NCBI GenBank assembly: GCA_947381415.1
Contig: CANCVB010000009.1
Span: 26,627 to 90,626 of the forward strand
Source: Burkholderiales bacterium
GTDB lineage: Bacteria > Pseudomonadota > Gammaproteobacteria > Burkholderiales > Burkholderiaceae_C
DNA length: 64,000 bases
Direction of reading: 5' to 3'
Part shown: positions 18,615-26,755 of the stretch, in pieces
Layout: each line of letters starts with the position of its first letter
How positions within the stretch are numbered: position 1 is the first letter of the stretch
Made by a program: the position numbers and the translations under genes
Notes under the pieces: generated by a model
Seen by the model: the letters and a program-made list of their open reading frames with translations, nothing else
The model's database searches: none
What the model was told of the DNA's origin: nothing

Positions 18615-19022
18615 ATGAAAACTTCATATCTCCCCACCTTTTCACTGCGTCGCGCACCGCTCATGCTGTGTGTTTCAACCTTGCTGGCCTTGGGCTTGAC
18701 AAGTACCCACGTGTGGTCTGAAGAAGCGGCCGCCCCTGCCAATGATGAGCCCGTTCCCGAGTTCACGGCCGCCATGATGAAAGACCAGACCAGCATTGAA
18801 GCTGGCAAACAGGTATGGGATGGCCAGTGTCGTCACTGCCACGGCAACAGCGCTTACCCAGGTAAAGCGCCTAAGCTCAAGCCCTCGTCCTACCAGCCTG
18901 ATTTTGTGTATGACCGTGTCACCAATGGCTTTCGCAAAATGCCCGCATGGAAAGCAGTGTTCAACCAGCAACAACGCATTGGCGTGGTCACGTTCATCAT
19001 GAGCGACCAATTCATGCCCTGA
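18615..19022 (+). CDS. Periplasmic c-type cytochrome
   Basis: The gene encodes 135 residues from ATG 18615, with a signal peptide (about residues 1-36, ending near THVWSEEA). A single haem-attachment motif CRHCH is present, with the distal methionine probably in RKMPAWK. It is a small monohaem class I cytochrome (cytochrome c/CBB3-like family). Its position behind the PQQ-type dehydrogenase suggests it takes electrons from that enzyme toward a terminal oxidase. The strong terminator between them means it is transcribed from its own promoter or by read-through. Confidence 0.85.
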   Translation: MKTSYLPTFSLRRAPLMLCVSTLLALGLTSTHVWSEEAAAPANDEPVPEFTAAMMKDQTSIEAGKQVWDGQCRHCHGNSAYPGKAPKLKPSSYQPDFVYDRVTNGFRKMPAWKAVFNQQQRIGVVTFIMSDQFMP

Positions 19023-19043
19023 GTTTGCTTCAACTTGTCATGC

Positions 19044-19075
19044 AAAAAACCTGCTGGTTCTCAGCAGGTTTTTTT
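19044..19075. terminator. Bidirectional terminator between cytochrome c and the ebo/ferredoxin operon
   Basis: The hairpin AAAAAACCTGCTG-GTTCT-CAGCAGGTTTTTTT has T-runs in both orientations. It serves the cytochrome gene on the plus strand and the ferredoxin end of the ebo operon on the minus strand. Confidence 0.9.
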
Positions 19076-19114
19076 CGCCTGTGGCGTTTATCGCCAGAGA
19101 GAACGGGCGGCTAA

Positions 19115-19438
19115 TTAAATAGAAAATTTCTCTAAGGTGATTGCGTCTTCAGGACAAGATTTGAGGCACAAACCACAGGCATGACAGGTCTCGGGGTTTA
19201 CCACGTCGGCCTGCATGCGCTTGTGCGCCCATGCTTTCAACCTGCCGCGCAAGGAGATGTCCCCCAACTCCTCCCACGTGAACTGACGCACCTGGAACAC
19301 GTCATAAGGACAGACGGTCACGCAATCGGCCTTGCCCTCGCAACGGCTTCGGTTGATCACGGGGACGACCTTGCCAGGTGTGCCTGCGCAGTCTGATGGT
19401 TTTTCCAAAGATTCGTTCACGGTAGGGAGCCCAGACAT
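19115..19438 (-). CDS. Ferredoxin-like iron-sulfur protein at the end of the ebo operon
   Basis: This 107-residue 4Fe-4S protein has two cluster motifs, RCEGKADCVTVCPYDVF and CHACGLCLKSCP. The first has only three cysteines in the standard spacing, with a longer C-x5-C gap, so its cluster may be 3Fe-4S or unusual. The second is a classical CxxCxxCxxxCP. The ATG directly abuts the eboA stop codon, so it is the seventh gene of the same transcript. It may donate electrons to a redox step of the ebo-linked pathway. That role is inference. Confidence 0.82.
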   Translation of the reverse strand: MSGLPTVNESLEKPSDCAGTPGKVVPVINRSRCEGKADCVTVCPYDVFQVRQFTWEELGDISLRGRLKAWAHKRMQADVVNPETCHACGLCLKSCPEDAITLEKFSI

Positions 19439-20347
19439 TCAATACGATGCAGACGCAAAGGCAGACCATTCCATGCGACTGGCTTGCGCCGCCCATGAAT
19501 GGGCTTGAACCGCCGCGACCACTTCAGGCGGACACAGTTGAGGGAAATGCTGACACATTTTGGCAATCATCTGCTGCTCGCGCTCGGCACTTTTACCCGC
19601 CAAAGCTTGCAAAATAACGGCTGCGCCATCGGCATTGGCATGTGGCACCGCACAACGCCAAATTTCAGGGGCAATAAAACGCCCTGCTGCCCATCGTTCT
19701 TGTACCAACAAAATCAAAATGACCGATAAGTCGGCGTTGTAGCGCTGGTCGATACCTTGTATCTGCCAAATTGACGAATCTAAGAAGAAAGCCTTGACAA
19801 TCATTTGGTTCCATGCCGCTTCGTCAAAAAACTCAAAGGGGTAAGGATGACGGTGCGACATGGCCTCGTACACCGGCCGCATGGTTGATCGAATGGCTTC
19901 GCGCGCCTTGGGCTCTAAGGCTTGCGGATGAGGAAACAAGGCAAAGCCTCTGAAGATGGCCAACAGTTCATTGATCTCTGAGGTGTCAACCAGCATACCC
20001 ATTTGTTGAACAAAGTCAGTCTCATCACCTTGGTAATACGCCAGCGTGAAGGCCATACGGGCGGTTTGGTCAACACTCCATTCTGTGGGATCCAAACCTT
20101 GACGCAAATTTTGGGCGGCTTGCAACTCAGCCGTGCTGGGGAGTAAATCTGCCTTGCCTAACTTGCGTGGTGCCATCCCCAGCGCCTTGAACCAACGGGC
20201 CTGCTCAGGCTTGGCTAGCAAACCCCTCAATTCAGTGTCAAACCAAGCATAGGCATCGGCAGACAAACGTGCTTGCAACCATGCACCCAACAAATGAATG
20301 GCTTGCGGGATTGAAGAAGGCGAAAGGTGGTGGTGTTGAGGGTACAT
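19439..20347 (-). CDS. eboA: EboA domain protein
   Basis: The 302-residue protein is assigned to EboA from its helical, non-catalytic appearance and its position at the end of a complete ebo set. Motifs such as TARMAFTLAYYQGDETDFVQQMG and FALFPHPQALEPKAREAIRS carry the family character. No enzymatic residues are evident. In cyanobacteria the ebo genes are needed to move a scytonemin monomer precursor across the inner membrane, but the exact role of EboA is unknown. The track ORF opens at TTG 20353; I prefer the ATG at 20347. It is close to eboC (start codon six bases after the eboC stop). Confidence 0.78.
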   Translation of the reverse strand: MYPQHHHLSPSSIPQAIHLLGAWLQARLSADAYAWFDTELRGLLAKPEQARWFKALGMAPRKLGKADLLPSTAELQAAQNLRQGLDPTEWSVDQTARMAFTLAYYQGDETDFVQQMGMLVDTSEINELLAIFRGFALFPHPQALEPKAREAIRSTMRPVYEAMSHRHPYPFEFFDEAAWNQMIVKAFFLDSSIWQIQGIDQRYNADLSVILILLVQERWAAGRFIAPEIWRCAVPHANADGAAVILQALAGKSAEREQQMIAKMCQHFPQLCPPEVVAAVQAHSWAAQASRMEWSAFASASY

Positions 20348-20353
20348 AAGCAA

Positions 20354-21223
20354 TCACGTGCCAGGAATGAATTTTTGGAACAAGCGACATGCCAAGTAAG
20401 CCAATACACAGGCAACCACCCAAGGCCAAGCACCGCCACTGAAAGCCACCGCCGCCGCATCAAGCAAGGCACAAGCCGCAATCAACTGTGCGACCGCTCG
20501 GGGGACATCGCCGCCTTGGCGACGCAATGCCAACAACCGCACCGCCAAGATATTGGCCACCGCCAGCAGCAACAAGGTCAGCAGGGCCAAGGGATTGACA
20601 ACAAAGTTAACCACAAAGATGGCAAAAGGCAAAACCAAAATCAACAGCGGCCAAAGTCGCTCTATGCGATCAAGGCTTTCTTGCTTAGCGGCATAGGTCA
20701 AGCCCGCGATGTGCGCAAAAACAGCCAACATGCCCCACAGCAAGGTGTCAGGTGTGTGCGGCACACATACCCAAGCCGCCAAGGCATAAACCAACGCACG
20801 GCAAGTGCCCATGATGACTGGCGAAAACACATTGCCTTTGTGCCAAGCGTTATACAAAAGAATAGCCAAACTCAATGCCGCCCCTGCTTGCACCGCCAGC
20901 GTGCCATAAGGCGCGATGATGACGATACCCCCCATCAACATGGCGCAACCCAAAGCTGAAACCGCCTTGGCTGAAATTTGTCCAGAGGGTATGGGCCGAT
21001 TGGGGCGTTCACGCGCATCAATGTCGGCATCGAATGCATCGTTGAGATACATACCCCCGGTGTAAAACAAGGTGATGGCCAACATCACCCACAACAGGGT
21101 GCTGACATCGGCCGCATGGCCAGACAAAAAGGCACCCGCCAAGACATTGGTCCAGACAGTGGGCAAATTGGAGACTCGGCCAATTTTCAAATAGGTGGCC
21201 AACCCGGTGCGCTGCGTATTCAT
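20354..21223 (-). CDS. eboC: EboC, UbiA-like membrane prenyltransferase
   Basis: This multi-spanning protein (289 residues, about eight hydrophobic segments) has the UbiA signature LNDAFDADIDARERPNRPIPSG. That is the NDxxDxxxD aspartate motif that binds Mg-diphosphate. Near YAAKQESLDRIERLWP the second acidic motif is weaker. UbiA proteins join an isoprenoid or polyprenyl group to a polar acceptor. EboC could link a cyclitol-type head to a lipid for membrane passage. It overlaps eboE by four bases (ATGA), indicating translational coupling. Confidence 0.85.
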   Translation of the reverse strand: MNTQRTGLATYLKIGRVSNLPTVWTNVLAGAFLSGHAADVSTLLWVMLAITLFYTGGMYLNDAFDADIDARERPNRPIPSGQISAKAVSALGCAMLMGGIVIIAPYGTLAVQAGAALSLAILLYNAWHKGNVFSPVIMGTCRALVYALAAWVCVPHTPDTLLWGMLAVFAHIAGLTYAAKQESLDRIERLWPLLILVLPFAIFVVNFVVNPLALLTLLLLAVANILAVRLLALRRQGGDVPRAVAQLIAACALLDAAAVAFSGGAWPWVVACVLAYLACRLFQKFIPGT

Positions 21224-22422
21224 GCCAGTAAAACCTTTTTCACAAACAACAGTTCACGTGCAATGGCTTGCGCCTTGGAGTCTGTTTTCAGCGCATCGGG
21301 CAAGACATCCCACGTGTAGGTTTCGACTTCCAGATGCGAAGAAAACCCTTCACGCTTGCAAGCCTCTAAGGTTTGTAGCAACTGGGCTTGGGTGGTCGAG
21401 ATGCTGCCCGCATCATGCAAGAAAACAGGGACATGGCAATGCACACGCCACTCACCTTGGGCTTGACCCGCATGAAAAGCGCTCAAGGCTTCAGGTAAAT
21501 CCACAAAACGCTTTAACGCGCCAGACTGCTCTACAACCACTTGATGCAAGTAAACCGCGTCGTCAAAGCCTTGCACCGTGGCCAGATGCTCTGAACCCAT
21601 ACGCCCTATCCGCACTGCACTGCTGAGTTGGATTTTTGCAATGGCAATATCAGCTTGTCTTAGGTCACGCAGGGCCTGGGCGGGGTCTTCAAATTCGACC
21701 GCACTGTGGCAGACATCAAAACACACACCCAAATGCGCCACCAAGGCTTGACGGGCCCTCTCGGCAGAACACGCCAAGAGCTTCGCCAACTCAGCCACGG
21801 CCTCTTCGCTACGCACATAGGTTTGGATGAAATGCAAAGCTTCTTGGGTGGTCTCCAAATAGCAAGAAGGTTCGGGCTCTAAGGCCAAGGCAATGTGTTT
21901 TCCTGTTTGGTGCGCTGTCTGCACCATGTGGGCCACGCACTGCATCAAGTGACGCAACACAGAGGACATCGCGTCTGGGGCATCGGCTGCATGGCGAAAA
22001 CCGACCGGCACGGTAGAAATACTGCCATCCACGCCTTCAGGCAACAACGCAGCCAAAATATCGATACACGCCAAGGTGTAACGCACCCGCTCTGTGTGTG
22101 TCCAATCTGGGGCGTAAACATCTTGCTTGACAGGCACCCCATGGAAGGTGCCGTAGGGGAACGCATTGAGGGTAAAGACATAGGCGTTGAGTGACTCCAA
22201 CTGTGCCTGTAAAGCCTGTAATGCTTGAGGCTCATGGAGGCTGAAAGCAGCCTGACCGGACAAGCGCAACCCTATACCCATGGGAGCGCCGTCGGCAACG
22301 GCGTCACGAATGGCTGGGACAAATTCGTTGAGACTCTGGCTTACCGCATCCCAACTCTCGCCTGCATGAATATTGGTGCAGTAAGTGAGATGCGGTTGAT
22401 GGCTAAGCCGTTTGAGTTGCAT
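21220..22422 (-). CDS. eboE: EboE, TIM-barrel isomerase/epimerase-like metabolite traffic protein
   Basis: The 400-residue protein starts LTYCTNIHAGESWDAVSQSL and has the xylose-isomerase-like TIM-barrel pattern of metal-dependent sugar-phosphate isomerases. Candidate metal ligands are in ALALEPEPSCYL (Glu), VCFDVCHSAVEF (Asp and His) and VEVETYTWDVL (Glu). It probably rearranges or epimerises a sugar or cyclitol. It sits between eboD and eboC, with four-base spacing to eboD and a four-base overlap with eboC. This fits concerted action on the same intermediate. Confidence 0.83.
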   Translation of the reverse strand: MQLKRLSHQPHLTYCTNIHAGESWDAVSQSLNEFVPAIRDAVADGAPMGIGLRLSGQAAFSLHEPQALQALQAQLESLNAYVFTLNAFPYGTFHGVPVKQDVYAPDWTHTERVRYTLACIDILAALLPEGVDGSISTVPVGFRHAADAPDAMSSVLRHLMQCVAHMVQTAHQTGKHIALALEPEPSCYLETTQEALHFIQTYVRSEEAVAELAKLLACSAERARQALVAHLGVCFDVCHSAVEFEDPAQALRDLRQADIAIAKIQLSSAVRIGRMGSEHLATVQGFDDAVYLHQVVVEQSGALKRFVDLPEALSAFHAGQAQGEWRVHCHVPVFLHDAGSISTTQAQLLQTLEACKREGFSSHLEVETYTWDVLPDALKTDSKAQAIARELLFVKKVLLA

Positions 22423-22426
22423 GGCA

Positions 22427-23638
22427 TCAAAGGTGCTGTTTCAGCCAAGCAATGGATTCGGTCACCCAGGTGTCATTGATTTCATGGACCTCAATGCCCT
22501 TGCCAATGCCCGCCAGCAAGGTAATGGTGAGTTCACCACCCAAGTGTTCGCGGAAATCTGCCAAACCTTGCAGAACAGCCAATTGACCTTTGGCGTTACG
22601 CGTTTCAAGTTGGTTGTTCCATAGCTTGAAACCCAAGGACGTGAGCAAGCGGTGAACTCGCAGGTCTTCTCCCGCAGGCAATAAGCCAGCCAATACCGAG
22701 TAATGCGCATCCAAGGCGATGCCGATGGCAACCGCCTCGCCGTGGCTGAGTTCGTGCTGGACTGTCATGCGTTCCAACTTGTGCGCAACCCAGTGCCCGT
22801 AGTCCAATGGTCTGGCCGACCCAGACTCGAAAGGGTCACCGCCCAAGGCGATCTGGTTCATGTGAATCTGGGCTGATCGCTTGATCAAATACGACAAAGG
22901 GACCGTCTCAAAGCGAGCCAAGGCTTGCACATTGTTTTCAAGCCAAGTGAAGAAAGTGCCATCTCGAATCAAGGAGACTTTGACCGCCTCAGACATGCCG
23001 CAACGCTTTTCACGCTCAGGCAAAGAATCAATGAACACACCGTCGTTGATGACAGCCCAAGGTGGCGCAAAAGTACCCACCAAGTTCTTCAAACCCAACC
23101 AGTTGACGGCATTTTTCACGCCCACGCCGCTGTCGTCTTGCCCAAGAACCGTGGTGGGAAAGCGAATGTGCCGAACACCGCGGTGAAAGATAGCAGCGGC
23201 ATAACCCACGGCATCCAAAATCGCGCCACCCCCAATGGCCAAGGCATAGGAGTGCCTGTCAATCGCTTTGTCTGACAGTATTTTTAGCAGCTTAGAAATC
23301 AATTCAGGGTCGTTTTTGCAATCTTCTCCACCTTGCAAGATGACCGCTTCACCCACCAGTTCGATGTGTTCGGCATGGGCCCCGAAGTACGCCTGAATCT
23401 GTCCCAGCAAGTTGGGTAAGGCTTGGGCAACGCCACCATCGATAAAGACGGCTACACGGTGGCGCTTGTGTGCTTCACGACGGCGCAAAACATCCAGCAA
23501 ATGGGTATTGATGGGATCAAAAGCATGCCGTGTAAACACCACAGGGTAGGCGTACTCCACCGCAAAACTTTGCACCTGCACGCTGTCGCTCACAGTGTCT
23601 GGCGCTAGCGTTTCAATGGATGGTGCTCGGGCATTCAT
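22427..23638 (-). CDS. eboD: EboD, 3-dehydroquinate synthase-like sugar-phosphate cyclase
   Basis: This is a member of the dehydroquinate synthase superfamily, which cyclises sugar phosphates with NAD and a divalent metal. The NAD motif is GGGAILDAVGYAAA. The metal ligands are conserved as Glu in GMSEAVKVSLI, His in YGHWVAHKLE and His in LSHGEAVAIGI, with the lysine of GVKNAVNW nearby. Members of this branch make cyclitols such as valiolone-type or deoxygadusol-type compounds rather than shikimate precursors. The track ORF starts at TTG 23707. The ATG at 23638 has a GAGGAAG ribosome site and gives 403 residues. Confidence 0.87.
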   Translation of the reverse strand: MNARAPSIETLAPDTVSDSVQVQSFAVEYAYPVVFTRHAFDPINTHLLDVLRRREAHKRHRVAVFIDGGVAQALPNLLGQIQAYFGAHAEHIELVGEAVILQGGEDCKNDPELISKLLKILSDKAIDRHSYALAIGGGAILDAVGYAAAIFHRGVRHIRFPTTVLGQDDSGVGVKNAVNWLGLKNLVGTFAPPWAVINDGVFIDSLPEREKRCGMSEAVKVSLIRDGTFFTWLENNVQALARFETVPLSYLIKRSAQIHMNQIALGGDPFESGSARPLDYGHWVAHKLERMTVQHELSHGEAVAIGIALDAHYSVLAGLLPAGEDLRVHRLLTSLGFKLWNNQLETRNAKGQLAVLQGLADFREHLGGELTITLLAGIGKGIEVHEINDTWVTESIAWLKQHL

Positions 23639-23707
23639 AACAGCTTCCTCTTTTTGAATTCTGGGGTAAGGGGTAATGACATCGGTCAAGGATGGGGTTG
23701 CGCTCAA

Positions 23708-25114
23708 TCAATTCGCCTCTTGGCTGACAGGGGACGAGACGCCAAAAATATGTTGCAAAGCCATGGCTTTGATATCCGTGGCAGACACAGTGTCAGCAAG
23801 CAAATGGGGCATGTCGCTCATGACCAAGGGACCATCCAGCGGGTCGTCGGTGGGGCGACCATGTGAGCCTTTGACCAAATGGGCATCCAAAGGAATGACG
23901 TCGAGCAACATGCGAAAGCCCAGTATTTTTTTCAATAATTTCCACACAATATAAAGCTTGGGAAATGCCAACTTAGGGTCGAGAAACAACTCAACGGGGT
24001 CATACCCTGCTTTTCGATGAATTTCTACTGTGCGTGCAAAGTCTGGGGCCAATGCATCATCTAACCAAAAATAATAGGTAAACCATGAACGCGCATCTGA
24101 CATAACCACCAACTCGCCGCTTCTCTCATGGGCAATATGGTGCGCGGCTTGTTCATTTTTATCCCAAACCGATTCAACGCCAGGAACAGCGAGCAGCAAG
24201 GCTTTGACCTGAGGAATCAGCGCAGGGTCACGCACATAGACATGGGCAATTTGGTGATCGGCCACCGCAAACACTTTGGACGTCGTCGGGTCAAGCATTT
24301 CATGCCCATCTTCCATGCGGACATTAAGCCACCCTTGGCGACGAATCTCTCGGTTAATGTGAATGGGTCGATCAACCTCGGTGATACCGTATTCGGACAA
24401 AACCATGACACGGCGACCATGTTTTTGCGCGAAATCGATCAAATCACCCACGACCGCATCGACCTCTCGCAAAGACTTGGCCACAGCAGGATGGTTTTCG
24501 TTGGGACCAAAACGCTGCATATCGTAATCAAGGTGCGGCAAATAGACCAAGGTAAGCGTTGGGTCAAAGTCGGTAATGGCCAATTCGGAGGCCTTGGCGA
24601 TCCAACGCGTAGAGGCGATATTGGTATTGGGCCCCCAAAAGTTGAACAAGGGGAATTTGCCCAAACGTGCGCTTAGCTTCTCTCGCCAATCGGTAGGAAC
24701 GGTAAAGCAGTCTGGCAACTTTCGACCATCGGCTTTGTAAATCGGCCTGGGCGTCGCACCGTAGTCATGCGATGACGCCATGTTGTACCACCAGAACATA
24801 TTGGCGCAGGTAAAGCGCGGGTCTCTTGCTTTGCCAGCTTCCCAAATTTTTTCACCGTTCACCAGTCGATTGGATTGACGCCAAAACCAAATCTCTTGCA
24901 AATCGCGAAACAGCCATCCATTGGCCACCACACCCGTTTGGTCTGGTGCCAAACCCGTCATGAACGTGGCCTGGGTCGTGCATGTCAATGCAGGCAAGGT
25001 TGTGGTCAATGGTCGCATGCCACCTTGACGGGCGAATGCAGACAAGCGCGGGGTGTTGGGGCCCAGGTGCCGAGGCGTTAATCCCACCACATTAAGAACA
25101 ATCAACGGTTGCAT
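23708..25114 (-). CDS. eboF: EboF, alkaline phosphatase-superfamily phosphodiesterase
   Basis: The 468-residue protein aligns with nucleotide pyrophosphatase/phosphodiesterases: PNTPRLSAFARQGGMRPL, the nucleophile region PALTCTTQATFMTGLAPDQTG and metal-site LPHLDYDMQRFG. Two usual metal ligands look changed: the early Asp is replaced in IVLNVVGLTPRH, and SDHG appears as SEYG in MVLSEYGITEVD. The final histidine-containing segment VKGSHGRPTDDPLDGP is present. It probably removes a phosphate or splits a phosphodiester of the ebo intermediate. No signal peptide is seen, so it would act in the cytoplasm. Confidence 0.83.
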   Translation of the reverse strand: MQPLIVLNVVGLTPRHLGPNTPRLSAFARQGGMRPLTTTLPALTCTTQATFMTGLAPDQTGVVANGWLFRDLQEIWFWRQSNRLVNGEKIWEAGKARDPRFTCANMFWWYNMASSHDYGATPRPIYKADGRKLPDCFTVPTDWREKLSARLGKFPLFNFWGPNTNIASTRWIAKASELAITDFDPTLTLVYLPHLDYDMQRFGPNENHPAVAKSLREVDAVVGDLIDFAQKHGRRVMVLSEYGITEVDRPIHINREIRRQGWLNVRMEDGHEMLDPTTSKVFAVADHQIAHVYVRDPALIPQVKALLLAVPGVESVWDKNEQAAHHIAHERSGELVVMSDARSWFTYYFWLDDALAPDFARTVEIHRKAGYDPVELFLDPKLAFPKLYIVWKLLKKILGFRMLLDVIPLDAHLVKGSHGRPTDDPLDGPLVMSDMPHLLADTVSATDIKAMALQHIFGVSSPVSQEAN

Positions 25115-25143
25115 AAAAAACCCAATGCCGGTGAGTAAGCTGT

Positions 25144-26256
25144 TTAGCGAATCACGTTAGCGTCTACTTGACGGGTGAGCACTTTGGGCTCTTGGCCACG
25201 CAACACTGAGTTGCCCTCGTAAAGCGTGCGCTGGTCGATGGCCTGGGGTTTGAGCCAATGGTCCTCTTGCATTTCACCGTTCAAACCGTAAATGGCCAAG
25301 GCATTTTTATAAACCACTTGGTGAATGATGTCTGCAGAGATGCCTTTATCTGCCATTAAACGAGCGGTTTTGGGCACAGCCAAAGGATCAGAAACGCCCC
25401 AATCACAAGACGAGTCAACTATGACGCGCTCAGAGCCATATTGCTGAACCAAAGCAGCCAAGCGTTCGTTGCCCATTTTGGTTGAGGGGTAAATCGTAAA
25501 AGCACACCAATACCCTCGATCGAGTACCTCACGCACGGTTTCCTCGTTGTTGTGATCAATCACGCAACGGGCTGGGTCAAAGCCATGCTCTTCCAAAACA
25601 TCCATGGTGCGTTGCGTACCACGTGTTTTGTCGCGATGCGGCGTGTGGATCATGATGGGAAGATCGTATTCTTTGGCCATCTCAATTTGGGCGCGCAAAG
25701 CTTTGTCTTCTTGCGGCGTTTGCTCGTCATAACCAATTTCACCAACAGCAACCACGCCCTCTTTGGTCAGGTAACGCGGCAAGACAGCCAAAACCTGCTC
25801 AGCCAAGGCTTCGTTGTTGGCCTCTTTGGGGTTCAAACCAATGGTGCAGTAGTGACGAATCCCAAACTGGCCCGCACGAAAACGCTCAAAGCCCGTGATG
25901 GTTGAAAAGTAATCGACAAAGGTACCGACGTTGGTTCGCATTTGACCCAACCAAAAAGCCGGCTCAATCACAGCCACGATGCCTGCTTGGGCCATGGCTT
26001 CGTAGTCGTCAGTGGTGCGCGCGGTCATGTGGGCGTGGGGATCAATCATCATGCCCAAGCCACCGGTTGGGATTGCACGAAAATCTTTTTTGAAGCCTTC
26101 TAAACGACTGGCGTCATCCATGATTTTTTGCAACATGCTGGGCGATAAAGCGCCATTGCAACAAGGACAAGCAACCGACTTTCCGGCAAACATTTCTTCG
26201 ATAGCGGAAGCATTGACCTGAACATCAGATCCTGTAGATGGGGTTGGGGTCGTCAT
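25144..26256 (-). CDS. eboB: EboB, TatD-family metal-dependent hydrolase
   Basis: This is the first gene of the ebo operon. The TatD-like amidohydrolase barrel is complete: MIDPHAHMTART (HxH), AVGEIGYDE (Glu), MIHTPHRDK (His), VIDHNNEE and VDSSCDWGVSDP (final Asp). An extra N-terminal region of about 65 residues precedes the barrel, with a CPCC motif (KSVACPCCNGAL) that may bind metal or a thiol. An unusually good ribosome site (GAGGAAG) precedes the ATG. In ebo clusters its substrate is unknown. The annotation rests on the barrel motifs and the operon. Confidence 0.83.
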   Translation of the reverse strand: MTTPTPSTGSDVQVNASAIEEMFAGKSVACPCCNGALSPSMLQKIMDDASRLEGFKKDFRAIPTGGLGMMIDPHAHMTARTTDDYEAMAQAGIVAVIEPAFWLGQMRTNVGTFVDYFSTITGFERFRAGQFGIRHYCTIGLNPKEANNEALAEQVLAVLPRYLTKEGVVAVGEIGYDEQTPQEDKALRAQIEMAKEYDLPIMIHTPHRDKTRGTQRTMDVLEEHGFDPARCVIDHNNEETVREVLDRGYWCAFTIYPSTKMGNERLAALVQQYGSERVIVDSSCDWGVSDPLAVPKTARLMADKGISADIIHQVVYKNALAIYGLNGEMQEDHWLKPQAIDQRTLYEGNSVLRGQEPKVLTRQVDANVIR

Positions 26257-26313
26257 ATCTTCCTCATGAACTGGCCATACATCGGTCGAGCAATGCTCGG
26301 CTGAGAGCCTTTA

Positions 26314-26322
26314 ATCATAGCA
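26314..26322 (-). promoter_or_regulatory. Candidate extended -10 promoter for the ebo operon
   Basis: On the minus strand TGCTATGAT fits an extended -10 element (TGn-TATnAT), about 60 bases before the eboB start codon. No good -35 is seen, which is common with extended -10 promoters. This is the only promoter-like sequence I find in the gap between the bactofilin and eboB genes. Confidence 0.35.
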
Positions 26323-26371
26323 CCAGGGGGCCTATCTGCCCCTAAGGGAAAGCCCCTCTTTCAGAGGAGAG

Positions 26372-26755
26372 TCAAGGTTTTGGACGAGATTTGTTGGGCT
26401 CAGCGGTTGACTTCACTTGGTCCGCAGGGTGTTGGGTCATTTGCCCCATAAATTGACCACCGCGCTCGATCTCTATTTCTGCGTAATCCAACTTGCCGGA
26501 CACAGCCCCGTTACGGTGAATCATGATGTGCTCATGGCAAACAATGTTTTGGGCCAGTGATCCGTGAACATCGATGGTGTGGGCATCTATGCTGCCTGAC
26601 ACACTGCCTTGTACACCGATGTGTAAATCATGCACCGTGATTTCACCCGAAACCACGCCATTGACAGTGGCACGCCCAGGAGCTGTGATCGAGCCAACAA
26701 AAGTGACACCTTCGCCAATGATCAAACTGCTTGCTGAGGGAGTTGTATCAGCCAT
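26372..26755 (-). CDS. Bactofilin-family cytoskeletal protein (paralog 2)
   Basis: The 127-residue protein has the bactofilin beta-helix rungs (GVTFVGSITAPGRATVNGVVSGEITVHDLHIG, GSVSGSIDAHTIDVHG) and shares IERGGQFMGQM with the first bactofilin. The C-terminal tail is only about 20 residues (Lys/Ser/Pro). It lies on the same strand 115 bases upstream of eboB. A weak hairpin and a candidate eboB promoter lie in between, so the ebo operon may be transcribed separately. It could form envelope-associated filaments that position nearby membrane proteins. Confidence 0.87.
   Translation of the reverse strand: MADTTPSASSLIIGEGVTFVGSITAPGRATVNGVVSGEITVHDLHIGVQGSVSGSIDAHTIDVHGSLAQNIVCHEHIMIHRNGAVSGKLDYAEIEIERGGQFMGQMTQHPADQVKSTAEPNKSRPKP

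Noticed and set aside
17993-18808. Minus-strand ORF of 271 codons across the dehydrogenase and cytochrome genes
   Set aside because: It crosses a strong terminator and is antisense to two clear coding regions.
26323-26371. Hairpins between the bactofilin and eboB genes (GGGGC/GCCCC and CCTCT/AGAGG)
   Set aside because: Neither has a proper T-run, so I do not call a terminator; partial attenuation remains possible.
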